Positions 5,605 through 11,878 of a DNA stretch of 11,878 nt are shown here, in pieces. Position numbers and translations under genes: made by a program. The stretch's first letter is position 1. Every line of letters starts with the position of its first letter. This DNA is from Methanolobus sp. UBA474 (GTDB taxonomy: Archaea; Halobacteriota; Methanosarcinia; Methanosarcinales; Methanosarcinaceae): NCBI GenBank assembly GCA_002501695.1, contig DANZ01000060.1, forward strand, positions 1 through 11,878. The letters run 5' to 3'. A model generated the notes under the pieces. The model made no database searches. It saw only the letters and a list, made by a program, of their open reading frames with translations, and was not told the DNA's origin.

Positions 5605-6942
5605 ATGGCAATCCACCCTATAGAATATCGCTATGGAACAGACGAGATGAAACATGTCTGGAGTGAGGCGAACCGCCTTGAGAAGATCATGCATGTCGAA
5701 GCAGCACTTGCAAGAGCTGAAGCGGACATCGGGCTCATCCCTCCGGAAGCTGCGGATATCATTGAAAAGAGCATAGGTGCCGTGAAACTGGAACGGGTCA
5801 ACGAGATCGAGGATGAGATCCATCATGATATGATGGCAGTTGTTATCGCCATTTCTGAGAAATGTGCAGGGGATGCCGGCAAGTGGGTACACTTCGGTGC
5901 AACATCCAATGATATGCTGGACACTGCAACTGCACTGCAGTTCAGGGAAGCAGTGAGCATACTGGAAGAGAAAATGCACCGGCTGCTGGACGTGTTGCTG
6001 GTACAGGCCAGTGAGAACAAAAAGCTGGTATGTGCAGGCAGGACCCACGGGCAGATAGGCGTGCCCACAACTTACGGGCTGCGCTTTGCTATCTGGGCAT
6101 CCGAGGTAGCACGCCACATTGAGCGCCTGGAGCAGCTCAGGCCACGCCTGCTGGTGGGACAGATGACCGGCGCTGTGGGAACACAGGCGGCTTTCGGCAA
6201 GGATGGTATAGAGATCCAGAAACGCTCCATGGACTACCTGGGTATCGGCTCGGTCGATGTCTCCAACCAGATCATCCAGAGGGACCGCCACGCAGAGTTC
6301 GTTATGTGGATGGCCAGTACCGTGACGACCCTGGATAAAATAGGCACTGAGATCCGCTCCCTGCAGAGAAGCGAGATAGCCGAGGTGGAAGAGAGCTTCA
6401 GGAAGAAACAGGTAGGCTCGTCCACAATGCCCCACAAGCGTAACCCCATCAAGTCTGAGCAGATATGCGGGCTTGCAAGGATCGTGCGCGCGATGGTGGA
6501 GCCGGAACTGCTGAACAACACTCTCTGGGATGAGCGTGACCTTACAAACTCCTCATGCGAGCGCGTGGTCTTCCCCGAAGCCTGCATCCTGACCGATCAT
6601 ATCATCAAGCTTGCGATCGGCGTTATCGAGAACCTCCGTTTCTATCCCGTGAATATCCGCCGCAATCTCGACCTGCTCAGGGGCCTGAACATGGGTGAGG
6701 CCGTCATGATAGAGCTTGCAAAACGCGGTGTCGGCCGCCAGGAAGCTCATGAGCTTGTGCGCTCCAGTGCCATGGAAGCCCACGAATCCGGCAGGCACTT
6801 CAAGGATGTCCTGCTGGCAAACCCCGATGTTGCAAAGTACCTGAGCGAAGATGATATAGTCAGCCTGGTGGACCCGGACAGGTACATAGGCACTGCTGTG
6901 GAACAGGTTGAAGCTGTTGTCGAAAAACTAAAGAGAAGGTGA
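5605..6942 (+). CDS. purB: Adenylosuccinate lyase
   Basis: Known role: the cytoplasmic enzyme of the fumarase/aspartase superfamily that releases fumarate from SAICAR (to AICAR) and from adenylosuccinate (to AMP) in purine synthesis. Seen: 445 aa, a normal length. The superfamily signature GSSTMPHKRNP is at 271-281, with the catalytic-serine loop at its front. GATSND is at 98-103, the catalytic-histidine motif GRTHGQ at 145-150 and EIHHDMMAV at 71-79. These favour PurB over argininosuccinate lyase or fumarase. Start: ATG at 5605 is preceded by GGAG (5593-5596) with eight bases between, and MAIHPIEYRYGTDEM is a typical PurB N-terminus. The frame stays open further upstream to 5509, but that stretch is intergenic. 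It is monocistronic here: a terminator lies upstream and a hairpin just after its stop, and no other purine gene is in the window. Confidence 0.96.
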   Translation: MAIHPIEYRYGTDEMKHVWSEANRLEKIMHVEAALARAEADIGLIPPEAADIIEKSIGAVKLERVNEIEDEIHHDMMAVVIAISEKCAGDAGKWVHFGATSNDMLDTATALQFREAVSILEEKMHRLLDVLLVQASENKKLVCAGRTHGQIGVPTTYGLRFAIWASEVARHIERLEQLRPRLLVGQMTGAVGTQAAFGKDGIEIQKRSMDYLGIGSVDVSNQIIQRDRHAEFVMWMASTVTTLDKIGTEIRSLQRSEIAEVEESFRKKQVGSSTMPHKRNPIKSEQICGLARIVRAMVEPELLNNTLWDERDLTNSSCERVVFPEACILTDHIIKLAIGVIENLRFYPVNIRRNLDLLRGLNMGEAVMIELAKRGVGRQEAHELVRSSAMEAHESGRHFKDVLLANPDVAKYLSEDDIVSLVDPDRYIGTAVEQVEAVVEKLKRR

Positions 6943-6944
6943 TC

Positions 6945-6975
6945 GAGGGTTCTGATAACCCTCAATATTATTTTC
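6945..6975 (+). terminator. Hairpin after purB
   Basis: GAGGGTT-CTGAT-AACCCTC (6945-6963) is a perfect seven-pair stem starting two bases after the purB stop. A moderately T-rich AATATTATTTTC follows, so it probably ends purB transcription. The minus-strand side has no T-run, so evidence that it also ends the convergent DUF2173 gene is weak. Confidence 0.6.
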
Positions 6976-7055
6976 AGGCCAAAATCCCGGACCGGTCTTC
7001 TCGTACCAGGATGCAGGCACCCGTAAATGGAACTTGTCTTTCTCCAGTCTGAAAT

Positions 7056-7406
7056 CTAGCACACTTCCAGGGCCCTCAGGAGCTGCTTCAGGTCGGCTTT
7101 TGCACTCTCGACAAAAACACCCCTTGTGCCTGAGATGATAATGGTCCAGTCCCCGCCGCTGTACATCCAGTTATGCTGAGGTATCCATTTCATCTTGTAT
7201 AGGTCTGTGTAGGCGCTTGCCAGAGCATCGAACATCATGTTCACGGCCCCGCAGAACTTAGCGGTCGTCTGGGCCATCTCTTTGGGCATTTCCATCTTGG
7301 CCTTATAATCCACAAGTTTTCCTTCCGGACTGAAGATCCCTGCTGCCATTACGCCTTCGAATTTCAGGAGCTCATCTAATGATAGGTTGCATACTTTTCT
7401 TTCCAT
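7056..7406 (-). CDS. DUF2173 family protein
   Basis: A 116-aa soluble-looking protein. FEGVMAAGIFSPEGKLVDYK (16-35), AVNMMFDALASAYT in the middle, and MKWIPQHNWMYSGGDWTI followed by SGTRGVFVE (72-100) match the DUF2173 pattern as I recall it. That family is uncharacterised and occurs in archaea and bacteria. The fold resembles small roadblock/profilin-like sensory or scaffolding domains, which is inference. Cysteines are at 6, 52 and 116, the last being the final residue. Start: ATG at 7406 has GGGGT six bases upstream and gives MERKVCNLSLDELL. An in-frame TTG at 7424 lies upstream of that SD and is less likely. The gene is alone, between purB (convergent) and uvrA (same strand, upstream, ending in T-runs). 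Its promoter carries the AGAGG/CCTCT half-sites described separately, which suggests dedicated control. Confidence 0.82.
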   Translation of the reverse strand: MERKVCNLSLDELLKFEGVMAAGIFSPEGKLVDYKAKMEMPKEMAQTTAKFCGAVNMMFDALASAYTDLYKMKWIPQHNWMYSGGDWTIIISGTRGVFVESAKADLKQLLRALEVC

Positions 7407-7428
7407 ACTCTTACCCCGCTTCAAATTA

Positions 7429-7460
7429 AGAGGATCCCAATTCCTCTATAAAAATAGAGG
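7429..7460. repeat. Three alternating AGAGG/CCTCT half-sites at the DUF2173 start region
   Basis: Two overlapping inverted repeats share a central arm. AGAGGA-N7-TCCTCT spans 7429-7447 and CCTCTAT-AAAA-ATAGAGG spans 7443-7460, the second with perfect seven-base arms. Half-site centres fall near 7431, 7445 and 7458, so spacing is even at about 13-14 bases. The array covers the inferred transcription start (near 7448) and the leader of the DUF2173 gene. It fits an operator array or two mutually exclusive RNA hairpins. Confidence 0.6.
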
Positions 7461-7468
7461 CATATCGA

Positions 7469-7478
7469 TATATATAAA
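7469..7478 (-). promoter_or_regulatory. TATA box for the DUF2173 gene
   Basis: TTTATATATA on the minus strand is a near-consensus archaeal TATA box. Transcription would start about 25 bases downstream, near 7448, inside the inverted-repeat array, leaving a leader of about 40 bases. The remainder of 7479-7570 shows no gene. Confidence 0.65.
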
Positions 7479-7572
7479 CATATGTCAATGCATCTTCAAT
7501 TCTTTAAAATCCATGGTATATAGATGCAAGCTCTTCATCGGCATGCAAAATTGAACCGACAAAAGCACATTT

Positions 7573-7591
7573 AAAAAAAGTATCTAAAAAA
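7573..7591 (-). terminator. T-rich terminator after uvrA
   Basis: Just past the uvrA stop the minus strand reads a run of six T (7591-7586) and then seven T (7579-7573), with no strong hairpin. Archaeal RNA polymerase terminates on such U-rich tracts alone, so this probably ends the uvrA transcript. Confidence 0.6.
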
Positions 7592-7594
7592 TGC

Positions 7595-10426
7595 TCACTT
7601 CGCAAGCATCTTATTCAGAAACTTTCCAGTGTATGATACACTGCTCTTTGCAACTTCCTCGGGCGTGCCTTCTGCTATGATCTTTCCGCCTTTGTCGCCG
7701 CCCTCGGGCCCCAGGTCGATCACCCAGTCAGCGGTCTTTATCACATCAAGGTTATGCTCGATGACTATGACGGTGTTCCCGGCTTCCACAAGTCTCTGGA
7801 GCACTTCAAGGAGCTTCTTCACGTCATCAAAGTGCAGTCCTGTGGTAGGCTCATCCAGGATGTAGACCGTCTTGCCGGTGGAGCGCTTGCTCAGCTCTGT
7901 TGCCAGCTTGACCCTCTGGGCTTCGCCTCCTGACAGCGTGGTGGACGACTGGCCGAGTTTGATGTATCCCAGGCCAACATCAAAAAGGGTCCGCAGCTTA
8001 CGGCTGATGGCAGGTATGTTCTCAAAGAACTCCAGTCCCTCCTCAACGGTCATGTCCAGAACCTCGGCTATGTTCTTGTCCTTGTATGTAACTTCCAGGG
8101 TCTCGCGGTTGTAGCGCTTCCCATGGCATACCTCACAGGGCACGTACACATCCGGAAGGAAGTGCATCTCAATAGTGATTATCCCGTCACCTGAACATGC
8201 CTCGCACCTGCCGCCGCGCACATTGAAACTGAAACGCCCTGCCTGATATCCCCTGGCACGGGATGTCTTTGTCTGTGCGAACAGCTCCCTTATGGGGGTG
8301 AAGAGGTTGGTGTAGGTTGCCGGATTGGAACGAGGTGTCCTTCCGATGGGCGACTGATCGATAGTGATGACCTTATCCACATGCTCAAGGCCTTCTATCT
8401 CCCTGAACTTTCCCGGTATTTCCCTGGCCTTGTTCAGCTTCTTCGCAAGCACTTTGTTCAGTGTCTCATTAATGAGCGTGCTCTTGCCTGAGCCGGATAC
8501 CCCGGTAACGCAGACAAGAATGCCCAGCGGGAATGAGACATCCACGTCCTTGAGATTGTTCTCGCCGGCTCCATACAGCATAAGCATGTTCCTGGACTTG
8601 CGCCTCTTCTCCGGTACATCTATCTTCAGCTTGCCGCTCAGGTATTTCCCTGTACTGGAGCTATCATTGCTCATTATCTCTTCAGGACTGCCCTCTGCAA
8701 CGATCTCGCCGCCATGGATGCCTGCACCGGGTCCCATATCCACCACGTGGTCTGCGCTGCAGATGGTCTCTTCATCGTGCTCCACTACAACCACTGTGTT
8801 GCCGATATCTCTCAGGTGCTTCAGGGTATTGATGAGCCGCAGGTTGTCCCGCTGGTGCAGGCCGATACTGGGTTCGTCAAGGATGTAGAGCACTCCCATA
8901 AGGCTTGAGCCGATCTGGGTCGCAAGCCTGATACGCTGCGCCTCTCCTCCTGAAAGGGTTCCCGCCGACCTGCTAAGGGTCAGGTAGTCAAGGCCCACAT
9001 CTACCAGGAAGCCAAGCCGTGCCTTTATCTCCTTCAGGATAAGCCTGGCAATGGTATATTCACGCTCGTTAAGCTTTGTTTCCAGTACCTCGAAAAAGTG
9101 CAGGCCTTCCTCCACCGACATACCGGTGATCTGGATGATGTTACGGTCGTCGACCGTTACCGCAAGACTGGCAGGCTTGAGCCTTTTTCCCTGACACACG
9201 GGACAGGGTTTCGTGCTTATATATCGCTGCATCCTGTCCTTGCTGGTCTCGGACTCAGTACTCTCGAACACCTTGGAGAGGTTGGCAATAACTCCCTTGA
9301 ACCGCCCCGTATGCCTCCAGGTGCCTCCGTTCCTGCCTACATGGGAAAAGGGTATGGGTTCCTCGCTGCCATAGAATATAATGTGCTGTATCTCCGGGTC
9401 CAGTTTGCCGAAGGGTACGTCCATGGAGAATTTCTTGTATCGGGCAAGAGACTCAAGGGACTGCATGTAGTAACCATCCTTGGTCTTGCTGTCCCAGGGC
9501 TCGATGGCACCCTGAGCAAGGGTCAGTGTCTTATCCGGCACTATCAGGTCCGGGTCGAATTCCATTGAAGTGCCAAGCCCGTGACACTCCGGACATGCAC
9601 CCTGGGGACTGTTGAAGGAGAATGCTGCAGGTTCCATCTCTTCAAAACCAATGCCGCATTCTGAGCATGCGAGGTTCTCGCTGAATGTCATCTCCTCACC
9701 GTCAACTATCTGTACTGTAAGGGTGCCGCCGCTCTTCTCAAGTGCAGTCTCGACAGACTCAGATAATCTCTCTTCGATACCTTTCCTGATCACAAGCCTG
9801 TCCACAAGCACATCGATATTATGCTTAACGTAGCGTTCAAGCTCAATATTGTCCACATCCTCCAGGGACTGGATCTCGCCGTCTACGCGGGCCCGTGTAA
9901 AGCCTTCGGCAAGCAGGTCAGCAAGCAGCTTTTTGTACTCGCCTTTCCTCTCCCTTACGATAGGGGCAAGCACATGTATCTTTGAATCCTCAGGGAGCCT
10001 CATGATGCTGTCCACTATCTGGTCCACGCTCTGGGTCGCGATGATCCTCCCGCATTGAGGGCAGTGCCTGATGCCTATCCTTGCGAAGAGCAGCCTGAGA
10101 TAATCGTATATTTCGGTCACTGTACCCACAGTGGACCTTGGGTTCTTGCTTGTGGTCTTCTGCTCGATGGATATGGCCGGGGATAAGCCTTCGATATACT
10201 CAACATCGGGCTTTTCCATAAGCCCGAGGAACTGCCTGGCATAGGCTGAGAGCGATTCCACGTATCTCCTCTGCCCTTCGGCATAGATGGTATCAAAAGC
10301 AAGGGACGATTTCCCGGAACCGCTGAGCCCGGTTATCACAATGAGCTTATCCCGGGGCAGCGTCAGGTCAAGGTTCTTAAGATTATGTTCTTTTGCACCT
10401 TTTATTACTATATTACTTAAGGACAT
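7595..10426 (-). CDS. uvrA: Excinuclease ABC subunit A (UvrA)
   Basis: Known role: the DNA-damage-sensing ATPase that loads UvrB in nucleotide excision repair. Seen: 943 aa, matching the family's usual 940 or so. Two ABC ATPase modules are present. The first has Walker A GLSGSGKSS at 33-41 and, after the inserted domains, LSGGEAQRIRLA with ILDEPSIGLH. The second has GVSGSGKSTL and then LSGGEAQRVKLA with ILDEPTTGLH. Zinc-site cysteine pairs appear as CSECG with CPECHGLG, CPVCQGKRL, and CEACSGDG with CEVCHGKRY. RRYVESLSAYARQFLG near the N-terminus is strongly conserved. Start: ATG at 10426 gives the expected MSLSNIVIKGAKEHNLKNL, but no SD precedes it. uvrB and uvrC are not in the window. The gene is divergent from htpX across 144 bases. 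UvrABC in mesophilic archaea is generally thought to have come from bacteria. Confidence 0.97.
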   Translation of the reverse strand: MSLSNIVIKGAKEHNLKNLDLTLPRDKLIVITGLSGSGKSSLAFDTIYAEGQRRYVESLSAYARQFLGLMEKPDVEYIEGLSPAISIEQKTTSKNPRSTVGTVTEIYDYLRLLFARIGIRHCPQCGRIIATQSVDQIVDSIMRLPEDSKIHVLAPIVRERKGEYKKLLADLLAEGFTRARVDGEIQSLEDVDNIELERYVKHNIDVLVDRLVIRKGIEERLSESVETALEKSGGTLTVQIVDGEEMTFSENLACSECGIGFEEMEPAAFSFNSPQGACPECHGLGTSMEFDPDLIVPDKTLTLAQGAIEPWDSKTKDGYYMQSLESLARYKKFSMDVPFGKLDPEIQHIIFYGSEEPIPFSHVGRNGGTWRHTGRFKGVIANLSKVFESTESETSKDRMQRYISTKPCPVCQGKRLKPASLAVTVDDRNIIQITGMSVEEGLHFFEVLETKLNEREYTIARLILKEIKARLGFLVDVGLDYLTLSRSAGTLSGGEAQRIRLATQIGSSLMGVLYILDEPSIGLHQRDNLRLINTLKHLRDIGNTVVVVEHDEETICSADHVVDMGPGAGIHGGEIVAEGSPEEIMSNDSSSTGKYLSGKLKIDVPEKRRKSRNMLMLYGAGENNLKDVDVSFPLGILVCVTGVSGSGKSTLINETLNKVLAKKLNKAREIPGKFREIEGLEHVDKVITIDQSPIGRTPRSNPATYTNLFTPIRELFAQTKTSRARGYQAGRFSFNVRGGRCEACSGDGIITIEMHFLPDVYVPCEVCHGKRYNRETLEVTYKDKNIAEVLDMTVEEGLEFFENIPAISRKLRTLFDVGLGYIKLGQSSTTLSGGEAQRVKLATELSKRSTGKTVYILDEPTTGLHFDDVKKLLEVLQRLVEAGNTVIVIEHNLDVIKTADWVIDLGPEGGDKGGKIIAEGTPEEVAKSSVSYTGKFLNKMLAK

Positions 10427-10475
10427 GTCTGTATTTTCATAAGGTGATTAGTAAGTAAAGTTTGCGGTAACTATG

Positions 10476-10486
10476 ATTTTAAAAAT
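10476..10486 (-). promoter_or_regulatory. Possible TATA box for uvrA
   Basis: The minus strand reads ATTTTTAAAAT about 50-60 bases before the uvrA ATG. Transcription would begin near 10456, with a leader of about 30 bases lacking an SD. The element overlaps the left arm of the palindrome at 10484-10503. Confidence 0.4.
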
Positions 10487-10503
10487 CTTTACGATAAAAG
10501 ATT
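10484..10503. repeat. Perfect 20-bp inverted repeat between uvrA and htpX
   Basis: AATCTTT-ACGATA-AAAGATT has seven-base arms around six bases. It overlaps the inferred uvrA TATA element and lies about 36 bases upstream of the htpX TATA box, so a protein bound here could affect both divergent genes. The arms are A/T-rich, so chance is a real alternative. Confidence 0.45.
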
Positions 10504-10539
10504 ATATCCTGTAAAACACTATTAAAGCAGAAACACATA

Positions 10540-10547
10540 TTATATAA
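10540..10547 (+). promoter_or_regulatory. TATA box for htpX
   Basis: TTATATAA within TATTATATAAAGG is a good archaeal TATA box. Transcription 25 bases downstream would begin around 10568-10571, at or next to the htpX ATG, which suggests a leaderless or nearly leaderless mRNA. A weaker element near 10501-10507 would give a leader of about 40 bases. Confidence 0.5.
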
Positions 10548-10570
10548 AGGACAATACTGAAGGTTCAATC

Positions 10571-11449
10571 ATGGTAAAATGGAAAAGGGATATTGGACTG
10601 GAAGCAAGGATGGTCGTGACGATGTTCCTGCTGGCTGCAGTATACCTGTTGTTCCTGGCAGCCCTTGCCTATTTGCAAACTCCGATGGGATTCATGCTGA
10701 TCTTTATAGGTCTGTTCATGGGCCTGCAATATTATTACTCTGACCGGCTGGTCCTGTGGTCAATGAATGCCAAAGTGGTCTCCGAAGCTGAGGAACCGGC
10801 CCTCCATCAGACCATTACAAGGCTGTGTGCCATGGCTGACCTGCCAAAACCCAGGATAGCCATTGTCAGGACCCCGATGCCAAACGCCTTCGCAACCGGA
10901 AAGGGTCCAAACAGCGCTGTGGTGGCGGTCACTACCGGGCTGATGGACAGGCTCAACCAGGGAGAACTCGAGGCCGTGCTGGCCCATGAGCTGAGCCATG
11001 TCAAGAACAGGGACATGACCGTACTGACCATAGCCAGCTTCCTCTCCACCGCTGCCTTCTACCTTGTAAGGTACGGCATGTACTTTGGGGGTTTCGGTAA
11101 CAACAGGAAAGGCGGAGGAAACATAGTCTTGGTATGGATCATCTCCATTGCCGTATGGGTGGCCAGTTTCCTGCTGATCCGCGTCCTTTCCCGTTACCGG
11201 GAGCTTGCAGCTGACAGGGGTGCAGCTATGGTCACCGGGAATCCCGCAAATCTCATTTCCGCACTGTTGAAGATAAGCGACACAATGCCAAGGATACCTA
11301 CGGATGACCTGCGGAAGGTCGAAGGGATGAATGCTTTCTTTATCATACCGGCGGTCTCGGGTTCCGTTATGAACCTCTTCTCCACACATCCCACAATGGA
11401 GAAGCGCATAGCTGAACTTGAAAAAATGCAGAGGGAGATGGAGTCCTGA
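10571..11449 (+). CDS. htpX: HtpX-like membrane zinc metalloprotease (M48)
   Basis: Known role: a membrane-embedded endopeptidase that degrades misfolded membrane proteins, with its active site in the cytoplasm. Seen: 292 aa, normal for HtpX. Two N-terminal hydrophobic segments are at about 14-34 and 38-56. The zinc motif HELSH is at 139-143 (His139, His143, catalytic Glu140), with the third ligand Glu211 in RYRELAADRGA. Two further hydrophobic stretches at about 151-172 and 184-205 separate the zinc motifs. NAFATGKGPNSAVVAVTTGLMD (105-126) and FSTHPTMEKRIAEL near the C-terminus are family-typical. Start: ATG at 10571, with at best a weak AAGGTT before it, and a TATA box placed for a very short leader. 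Its TGA overlaps the ATG of pspAB by one base, so the two are surely one operon and probably translationally coupled. Confidence 0.95.
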   Translation: MVKWKRDIGLEARMVVTMFLLAAVYLLFLAALAYLQTPMGFMLIFIGLFMGLQYYYSDRLVLWSMNAKVVSEAEEPALHQTITRLCAMADLPKPRIAIVRTPMPNAFATGKGPNSAVVAVTTGLMDRLNQGELEAVLAHELSHVKNRDMTVLTIASFLSTAAFYLVRYGMYFGGFGNNRKGGGNIVLVWIISIAVWVASFLLIRVLSRYRELAADRGAAMVTGNPANLISALLKISDTMPRIPTDDLRKVEGMNAFFIIPAVSGSVMNLFSTHPTMEKRIAELEKMQREMES

Positions 11450-11878
11450 TGGGACTGCGTGATGTTTTCGATTCCGTACTGGGAAAGAGCAAGCTGCCCG
11501 AGGCAAAGACAGACCGTCTCTTTGCGATATCCACCGCCGTGGTGACCATGGAGCTGAACCTGAACCTGTTGCCGTCAAGCTCAGCAGGTATCTGCTTCAA
11601 GTCCATGGATATGTCACGTTACCAGACAGTCAGGGAAGAGATAGAAGGCCTGCTTAAGCATAGCGCGGCTGAGACAGGCACTAATTACAGGCTTGAGAAG
11701 GATGAGTACAACTTCCTCTGGGTGGTGCTGAAAGACCCTGATTTCGAGGATCTTGTGACAAATATCCACATGATCTCCCAGACCCTTATAGAAAATGGAT
11801 TCGGGGAGCAGTTGCTGTGTGCAGTCTACAGGTTCGAGAGTGACGGCCCTGTTTACTGGATATACAACTTCAAGCAGG
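11449..11878 (+). CDS. pspAB: PspA-associated protein PspAB, 3' end beyond window
   Basis: The frame runs from ATG 11449 to the window end with no stop: 143 complete codons, so the gene is partial. Seen: MGLRDVFDSVLGKSKLP, then DRLFAISTAVVTMEL, GICFKSMD, WVVLKDPDFEDLVTNIHMIS and ENGFGEQLLCAVYRFES, ending in YWIYNFKQ. This string of features matches my memory of PspAB, the PspA-associated protein of actinobacteria and archaea, often beside or fused to HtpX. No membrane segment or signal is visible, so it is probably a cytoplasmic partner. The exact function is not established; a link to envelope stress is inferred from PspA and HtpX association. It overlaps htpX by one base (TGATG). No PspA gene lies in the window. 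Confidence 0.85.
   Translation, partial: MGLRDVFDSVLGKSKLPEAKTDRLFAISTAVVTMELNLNLLPSSSAGICFKSMDMSRYQTVREEIEGLLKHSAAETGTNYRLEKDEYNFLWVVLKDPDFEDLVTNIHMISQTLIENGFGEQLLCAVYRFESDGPVYWIYNFKQ

Noticed and set aside
5599..6435. Long open frame (about 278 codons) antisense to purB
   Set aside because: It lies entirely opposite the conserved purB coding sequence, is rich in Cys/His with no recognisable motif, and has no promoter or SD support; it is a shadow of codon use in purB.
2851..6951. Shared string ATCGAGGGTT at the glnK terminator (2851-2860) and purB hairpin (6942-6951)
   Set aside because: Only ten bases match and the two hairpins terminate genes on opposite strands, so it is likely a coincidence of GAGGG stems rather than a repeat family.
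10417..10440. Seven-codon mini-ORF (MKIQTCP) overlapping the uvrA start on the minus strand
   Set aside because: There is no SD before it and a short ORF like this is expected by chance in such sequence; no evidence of translation or attenuation.
10760..11578. Long open frame antisense to htpX and the pspAB start
   Set aside because: It covers two genes with clear family motifs on the plus strand, and its own translation shows no domain or membrane pattern.
1..11878. CRISPR array, insertion sequence, tRNA or rRNA
   Set aside because: No regularly spaced repeats with spacers, no transposase-like frame with terminal repeats, and no cloverleaf or rRNA-like conserved stretch was seen.

Overview
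The window reads as ordinary chromosome from a methanogenic archaeon, most likely a Methanosarcinales/Methanosarcinaceae member. This lineage call is inference. It rests on A/T-rich intergenic regions with archaeal TATA boxes about 25 bp from inferred transcription starts, GGTGA-type Shine-Dalgarno (SD) sites, the cysteine-rich DUF2769 and DUF2173 proteins, an Amt/GlnK pair, and a bacterial-type uvrA, which is typical of mesophilic archaea. I see no transposase, integrase, CRISPR array, tRNA or rRNA.

Layout. 1-1836 (+): a closely spaced set of a circularly permuted GTPase, a small Cys-rich DUF2769 protein and a class I glutamine amidotransferase. 1885-2778 (-): a PHP-domain phosphoesterase with an ambiguous start codon. 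2873-4412 (-): an amt-glnK ammonium transport/regulation operon closed by a hairpin terminator. 4413-4744: a 332-bp divergent intergenic region with a perfect palindrome and a 21-bp-spaced direct repeat. 4745-5452 (+): a membrane-anchored protein of unknown function, with its own terminator. 5605-6942 (+): purB (adenylosuccinate lyase), with a hairpin after its stop. 7056-7406 (-): a DUF2173 protein whose start region carries three alternating AGAGG/CCTCT half-sites. 7595-10426 (-): uvrA. 10427-10570: a short divergent regulatory region. 10571 to the window end (+): an htpX membrane protease overlapping by one base a pspAB gene that runs off the window.

How the genes relate. Amt and GlnK form one physiological unit: transporter plus PII gate sensing ATP and 2-oxoglutarate. 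HtpX and PspAB form a membrane-quality/envelope-stress pair. purB and uvrA are single housekeeping genes. No clearly new multi-gene system is visible. The best leads are small: regulatory repeats in front of two uncharacterised genes, a PII protein without the usual uridylylation tyrosine, a possible AUA start with an SD site, and the poorly understood DUF2769, DUF2173 and membrane-anchored proteins.
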